Positions 61,145-64,000 of a stretch of DNA of 64,000 nt are shown piece after piece. Within the stretch, counting starts at the first letter, position 1, and each line of letters begins with the position of its first letter. The DNA comes from Devosia enhydra. GTDB taxonomy: Bacteria > Pseudomonadota > Alphaproteobacteria > Rhizobiales > Devosiaceae. Under the pieces are notes generated by a model, which was not told the origin of the DNA, made no database searches, and saw only the letters and a program-made list of their open reading frames with translations. Location of the stretch: assembly GCF_900119845.1 (NCBI RefSeq), contig NZ_FPKU01000003.1:613990-677989 (forward strand), given 5' to 3'. The position numbers and the translations under genes were made by a program.

Positions 61145-62362
61145 TTAGCCGTGGAAGTGCCGTTCGATGGCCTCCATCATCTGGTCGGGCGTGATCTGGC
61201 CCAAAAGCGCCTGCTGCATGTTGGTGGGCCAGACGGTGCGGACGAAATCGGCGGTCAGCGGGCTGTCGGGCGGCACCGAGGCCATGGGCAGCGAGGCGGC
61301 GGAGGCTTCGACGAACCGGGCTTCGTGCAGGTCCCAGTCGGCGGCGCCAGAGGTCACGACCGGCAACTGCCCCGTGAGGCGGTTGAAGGTAACGTTGTTG
61401 GCCCCGGTCGAGAGGAAGGAAATCCAGCGGAAGGCCGCTTCCTTGTTGGCCGATGAGGAGAAAACCGCGTTGGATTCATCGCCGAACAGCGTCCAGCCCT
61501 TGCCATCGGGCCCGCGCGGCACCGGCACGGCCGAGACATTGTCGCCAAGCGCCGCAACCATCTCGTTGGACGAGCCCACATGGTGGATGGCCATGGCGGC
61601 GCGGCCGGATTTGAAATTGTCGACGATCTGGCGGAAGCCGTCGGTGGGCGCCGAGGGTGGGATCACCTTGTGCTCGGTGCCGAGGCCAACGTACCAGCGA
61701 TTGGCGGCGAGCGCGGCGTCGCTCACCATGCCGCCCTTCTCGAAGCTGGCGCCCCCGCCGAGCACGAACGCGCCCCAATTATCGTGCCCGCCCGGGCCGC
61801 CACGCATGCCGAAGCCATAGACATCCCCCTGCGTCAGCGCCTTGGCGGCGGCAAGGAATTCGTCATGGTTGGTGGGCGGGGTGAGGCCGGCAGCAGCGAA
61901 GAGATCGGGCCGATAATAGAGGTAGAGCACAACATATTGCAGCGGCAGGTAATATTGCTGGCCGTCTGCGGATTTGTTGACGCTCCAGATATCGTCGGAA
62001 ATATCGCTCCGCCCGTCCCAGGCCGAGACCATCGCATCGATGGGCTCGAGCGCGCCCATCTCGATCAGCTGGGCCTGATTGTTGAGCTTGACCATGGCGG
62101 CGTCGGGCGCCGCGCCGGCAACGATCGCGGCGAAAAGCCGGGTGTAATAGTCGGCGCCGCCGCCCCAGGGAATGCTTTCGGCCTCGATCTTGATATCGGG
62201 GTTGGCCGCTTCGAAGGCGGCGATCAGTTCGGCCGGATTGTTTTCCGGATTGTCGAAATGATACCACCAGCGCACGGTGGCCTGCTGCGCGAGCGCCGGC
62301 CGCGCCAGAGTGGTCGCGAGCGCCGTGGCACCCGCCAGCTGGATGAAAGTCCTGCGTTCCAT
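61145..62362 (-). CDS. Sugar ABC transporter substrate-binding protein
   Basis: 405 residues from the ATG at 62362 (GGGAGGAG site). Signal sequence MERRTFIQLAGA has a twin-arginine motif and ends PALA-QQ. The family 1 extracellular solute-binding fold includes WWYHFDNPE, YLPLQYVVLYLYYRPDLF and FRWISFLSTGANN. It delivers a sugar to the MalF/MalG pair. The nearest regulator is the GntR gene upstream. Confidence 0.92.
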   Translation of the reverse strand: MERRTFIQLAGATALATTLARPALAQQATVRWWYHFDNPENNPAELIAAFEAANPDIKIEAESIPWGGGADYYTRLFAAIVAGAAPDAAMVKLNNQAQLIEMGALEPIDAMVSAWDGRSDISDDIWSVNKSADGQQYYLPLQYVVLYLYYRPDLFAAAGLTPPTNHDEFLAAAKALTQGDVYGFGMRGGPGGHDNWGAFVLGGGASFEKGGMVSDAALAANRWYVGLGTEHKVIPPSAPTDGFRQIVDNFKSGRAAMAIHHVGSSNEMVAALGDNVSAVPVPRGPDGKGWTLFGDESNAVFSSSANKEAAFRWISFLSTGANNVTFNRLTGQLPVVTSGAADWDLHEARFVEASAASLPMASVPPDSPLTADFVRTVWPTNMQQALLGQITPDQMMEAIERHFHG

Positions 62363-62430
62363 TCCCGTCTCCTCCCATGTCCCGGTTGCGGGACGTTTGC
62401 TGCGCCGGGGCTTCGCCCTCTGGCGCGAAA

Positions 62431-63069
62431 TCACGATGCGGCGCGAGCCGCGTCGATCTCCACTTCCACGATGGTGTCGATATGGGCGCCCAGCGCCTGC
62501 GCGAGGCCCGGCCCATCATGTTCGACGAGCTTTTCGAGCAGCCGATCGTGCCGGGCAGCAGTTTCGAGCAGCGGCCGGCGATGGCGCGGCTCCCACAGCT
62601 TCTGGCGATGTGAATGCAGGATGCAGCGCGTGAGGATCTGCTCGAGCGCGCGCAGACCCGAAAGGCGGAAGATTTCGAGGTGAAATTCGGTATCGAGCGC
62701 GATCAGCGCGTATTCATCGCCCGCTTCGGCGGCGGAATCCATCTGGGTGCGCAACTCGGCCAGCCTGCGGAACGCGGCCTGGTCGACGGCGCGAGCAGCC
62801 CTGAGCGCCCCCCGCACTTCGATGCGTCGACGCACCGCGAGGATCTCCTCGGCTTCCTCCGGATCGAGCGGGGTCACCGAGGTGCCCTTGTGGCCCGAAC
62901 GGAGCACGAGCCCATCCTCCTGGAGGCGCATCAGGGCCTCCCGCACGGGTCCTTGGCTGCAACCGAGCTCGGAGGCCAGCGCCAGCTCGGTCAGCACCAT
63001 GCCGGGGCGCAACTCGTTGAGCACGATGCGGCGCTTGACGCTGGCATAGATGGCATCGCGAGGCCGCAT
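62431..63069 (-). CDS. GntR family regulator with FCD domain
   Basis: 212 residues from the ATG at 63069 (GAGGGG site); a GTG 6 bp upstream is possible. Winged helix (1-70, ELALASELGCSQGPVREALMRL) and FCD ligand domain (about 78-205) with metal-binding Asp/His in DTEFHLEIF, WEPRHRR and ARHDRLLEKL. It should sense a small acid or sugar acid and control the ABC/epimerase operon downstream and itself. Confidence 0.9.
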   Translation of the reverse strand: MRPRDAIYASVKRRIVLNELRPGMVLTELALASELGCSQGPVREALMRLQEDGLVLRSGHKGTSVTPLDPEEAEEILAVRRRIEVRGALRAARAVDQAAFRRLAELRTQMDSAAEAGDEYALIALDTEFHLEIFRLSGLRALEQILTRCILHSHRQKLWEPRHRRPLLETAARHDRLLEKLVEHDGPGLAQALGAHIDTIVEVEIDAARAAS

Positions 63070-63082
63070 GCTCACCCCTCAA

Positions 63083-63104
63083 TTATCATTATTGATATTG
63101 ATAA
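63083..63104. promoter_or_regulatory. Dyad upstream of the GntR gene
   Basis: TTATCA (63083-63088) and TGATAA (63099-63104) are exact inverse arms separated by 10 bp in an AT-rich stretch 14-35 bp before the start codon. It probably overlaps the promoter and serves as the regulator's own operator. Confidence 0.5.
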
Positions 63105-63163
63105 CGGAGTGCGAGCGAAGTCAAGGGCTCCGATAGGCGTGCAAGGCGATTGGGTTAGAGGTG

Positions 63164-64000
63164 TTAGCGGAGTTCGCCTTCGACCAGCGCCGCCCAGTAG
63201 CGGGCGCCGGTCAGGATCGCTTCATCGTTGAAATCATAGCGGGAATTATGGTGCAGCGCGCCATCCACGGCCGGTCCGTTGCCCAGCCAGACATAGCAGC
63301 CGGGCACCTCTGCACCGAAATAGGCGAAGTCGTCGCCCGCCGTTGAAGGCGGAAACATTGTGCGCACGCGGCCGGACGTTGCGACCTCGGCGGCCCTCAA
63401 CGCACGGGCGGTGGCATCGGCATGGTTGACAACCGGCGGGATGCGCCGCTGGAACCGGTAGTCGACGGTGATGCCGAAGCTTTGCGCCACGCCCTGCGCC
63501 AGAACGCCGATCTCGGCTTCGAGCTGATCGCGCACGGTGGCAGAATAGGCGCGGGCCGTACCGCCGATCCGGACGGTATCGGGAATGACGTTGAGCGCGT
63601 TGAAATCGCCGCCCGAAAGCGCGCAGGCCGAAACCACGGCAGGCTCCAGAGGGTCGACGCGGCGCGCGACGATGGTTGCGATCATGGTGAGGAAGTGCCC
63701 CGCCGCCGTCACCGCATCGCGGCCCAGATGCGGCTTGGCGCCATGCGTGCCGATGCCGGTGAAGGTCACCGTCCAGCTGTCGGAGGAGGCCAGTTGCGGG
63801 CCGGCGACCACCGCCATCTCGTCGGGGTCGAGCCCCGGCATATTGTGCAGCCCATAGGCCGCATCGACCGGAAAGCGGTTAAAGAAGCCATCATCGAGCA
63901 TGGCTTTGGCGCCGCCCCTGCCCTCCTCGGCCGGCTGGAAGACGAAATGCACGGTGCCCGAGAAGTTTCGCGTGCGCGCCAGATGGCGGGCGGCGGCGAG
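63164..64000 (-). CDS. M20-family amidohydrolase, truncated at the window edge
   Basis: 279 residues are visible; the N-terminus lies beyond 64000. The frame runs LAAARHLARTRNFSG up to the edge, then VHFVFQPAEEGRGG with the metal/catalytic Glu pair, AYGLHNMPG with a metal His, and the dimerisation domain. It belongs to the hippurate hydrolase/amidohydrolase group that removes acyl groups from amino acids. It is divergent to nothing here but shares the strand with the GntR gene, 95 bp away. Confidence 0.85.
   Translation of the reverse strand, partial: LAAARHLARTRNFSGTVHFVFQPAEEGRGGAKAMLDDGFFNRFPVDAAYGLHNMPGLDPDEMAVVAGPQLASSDSWTVTFTGIGTHGAKPHLGRDAVTAAGHFLTMIATIVARRVDPLEPAVVSACALSGGDFNALNVIPDTVRIGGTARAYSATVRDQLEAEIGVLAQGVAQSFGITVDYRFQRRIPPVVNHADATARALRAAEVATSGRVRTMFPPSTAGDDFAYFGAEVPGCYVWLGNGPAVDGALHHNSRYDFNDEAILTGARYWAALVEGELR

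Noticed and set aside
1-64000. CRISPR arrays, insertion sequences, integrases, prophage
   Set aside because: No regularly spaced repeats, transposase motifs or phage structural genes were seen on either strand.

Overview
This is a GC-rich chromosomal segment of an alphaproteobacterium, most likely in the order Hyphomicrobiales (Rhizobiales). The evidence is a RirA-type iron regulator with its three Fe-S cysteines, an alphaproteobacterial dnaX that lacks most of the zinc cysteines, the ffs-dnaX-ybaB-recR block, a Tad/Cpa pilus locus, and a catabolic gene content rich in ABC transporters. A Devosia/Pelagibacterium-like host is a guess from overall feel, not a proven assignment. No phage, integrase, insertion sequence or CRISPR array was seen.

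Layout. 0-4.6 kb: rmuC, peptide deformylase, a class I glutamine amidotransferase, an unknown secreted protein and a DJ-1/PfpI gene with a stop codon near its 5' end. 4.8-7.3 kb: an extracytoplasmic redox/sulfur cassette (tandem rhodanese, CcdA-like membrane protein, twin-arginine thioredoxin) and, divergently, a 74-residue exported protein carrying two identical Cys/Pro repeats. This is the most novel-looking item in the window. 7.3-13.4 kb: an orphan histidine kinase, tRNA-Arg(ACG), an SDR behind an FNR/FixK-type box, an MHYT-GGDEF-EAL protein and an acidic unknown protein. 13.4-16.4 kb: recR, ybaB, dnaX and SRP RNA. 16.8-23 kb: prephenate dehydratase, a membrane cytochrome c with a long Ala/Pro tail, a 2-hydroxyacid dehydrogenase, an AI-2E family permease and a leucyl aminopeptidase.

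23-33.9 kb: the Tad pilus locus. TadD, TadC, TadB, CpaF, CpaE, the CpaC secretin, CpaB, the CpaA peptidase, the Flp pilin, a stand-alone secretin N-domain protein and two TadE-like pseudopilins are present; no CpaD was found. 33.9-35.3 kb: a HAD hydrolase and a HicAB toxin-antitoxin pair. 35.3-41 kb: a complete five-gene peptide/nickel-type ABC importer with a perfect 16-bp palindrome upstream. 41-45.6 kb: VOC protein, aldo-keto reductase, D-galactose/L-arabinose 1-dehydrogenase, glycerate 2-kinase and small unknown genes. 46-48.5 kb: an ABC-F ATPase and rirA with an Irr-box-like dyad.

48.5-64 kb: a run of genes all on the minus strand. It holds a winged-helix regulator, a CocE/NonD hydrolase translationally coupled to threonine aldolase, hydantoinase/oxoprolinase HyuA-HyuB behind a cluster of GCAAA/TTTGC half-sites, an SDR, a Gfo/Idh/MocA oxidoreductase, a TIM-barrel epimerase, a sugar ABC importer with no ATPase nearby, a GntR/FCD regulator with its own dyad, and an M20 amidohydrolase cut by the window edge. 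Many of these genes overlap by 4 bp (ATGA), which indicates true operons.

Several intergenic gaps hold REP-like hairpin families. Two families occur in two copies each with compensatory stem changes, so the structure rather than the bare sequence appears conserved.
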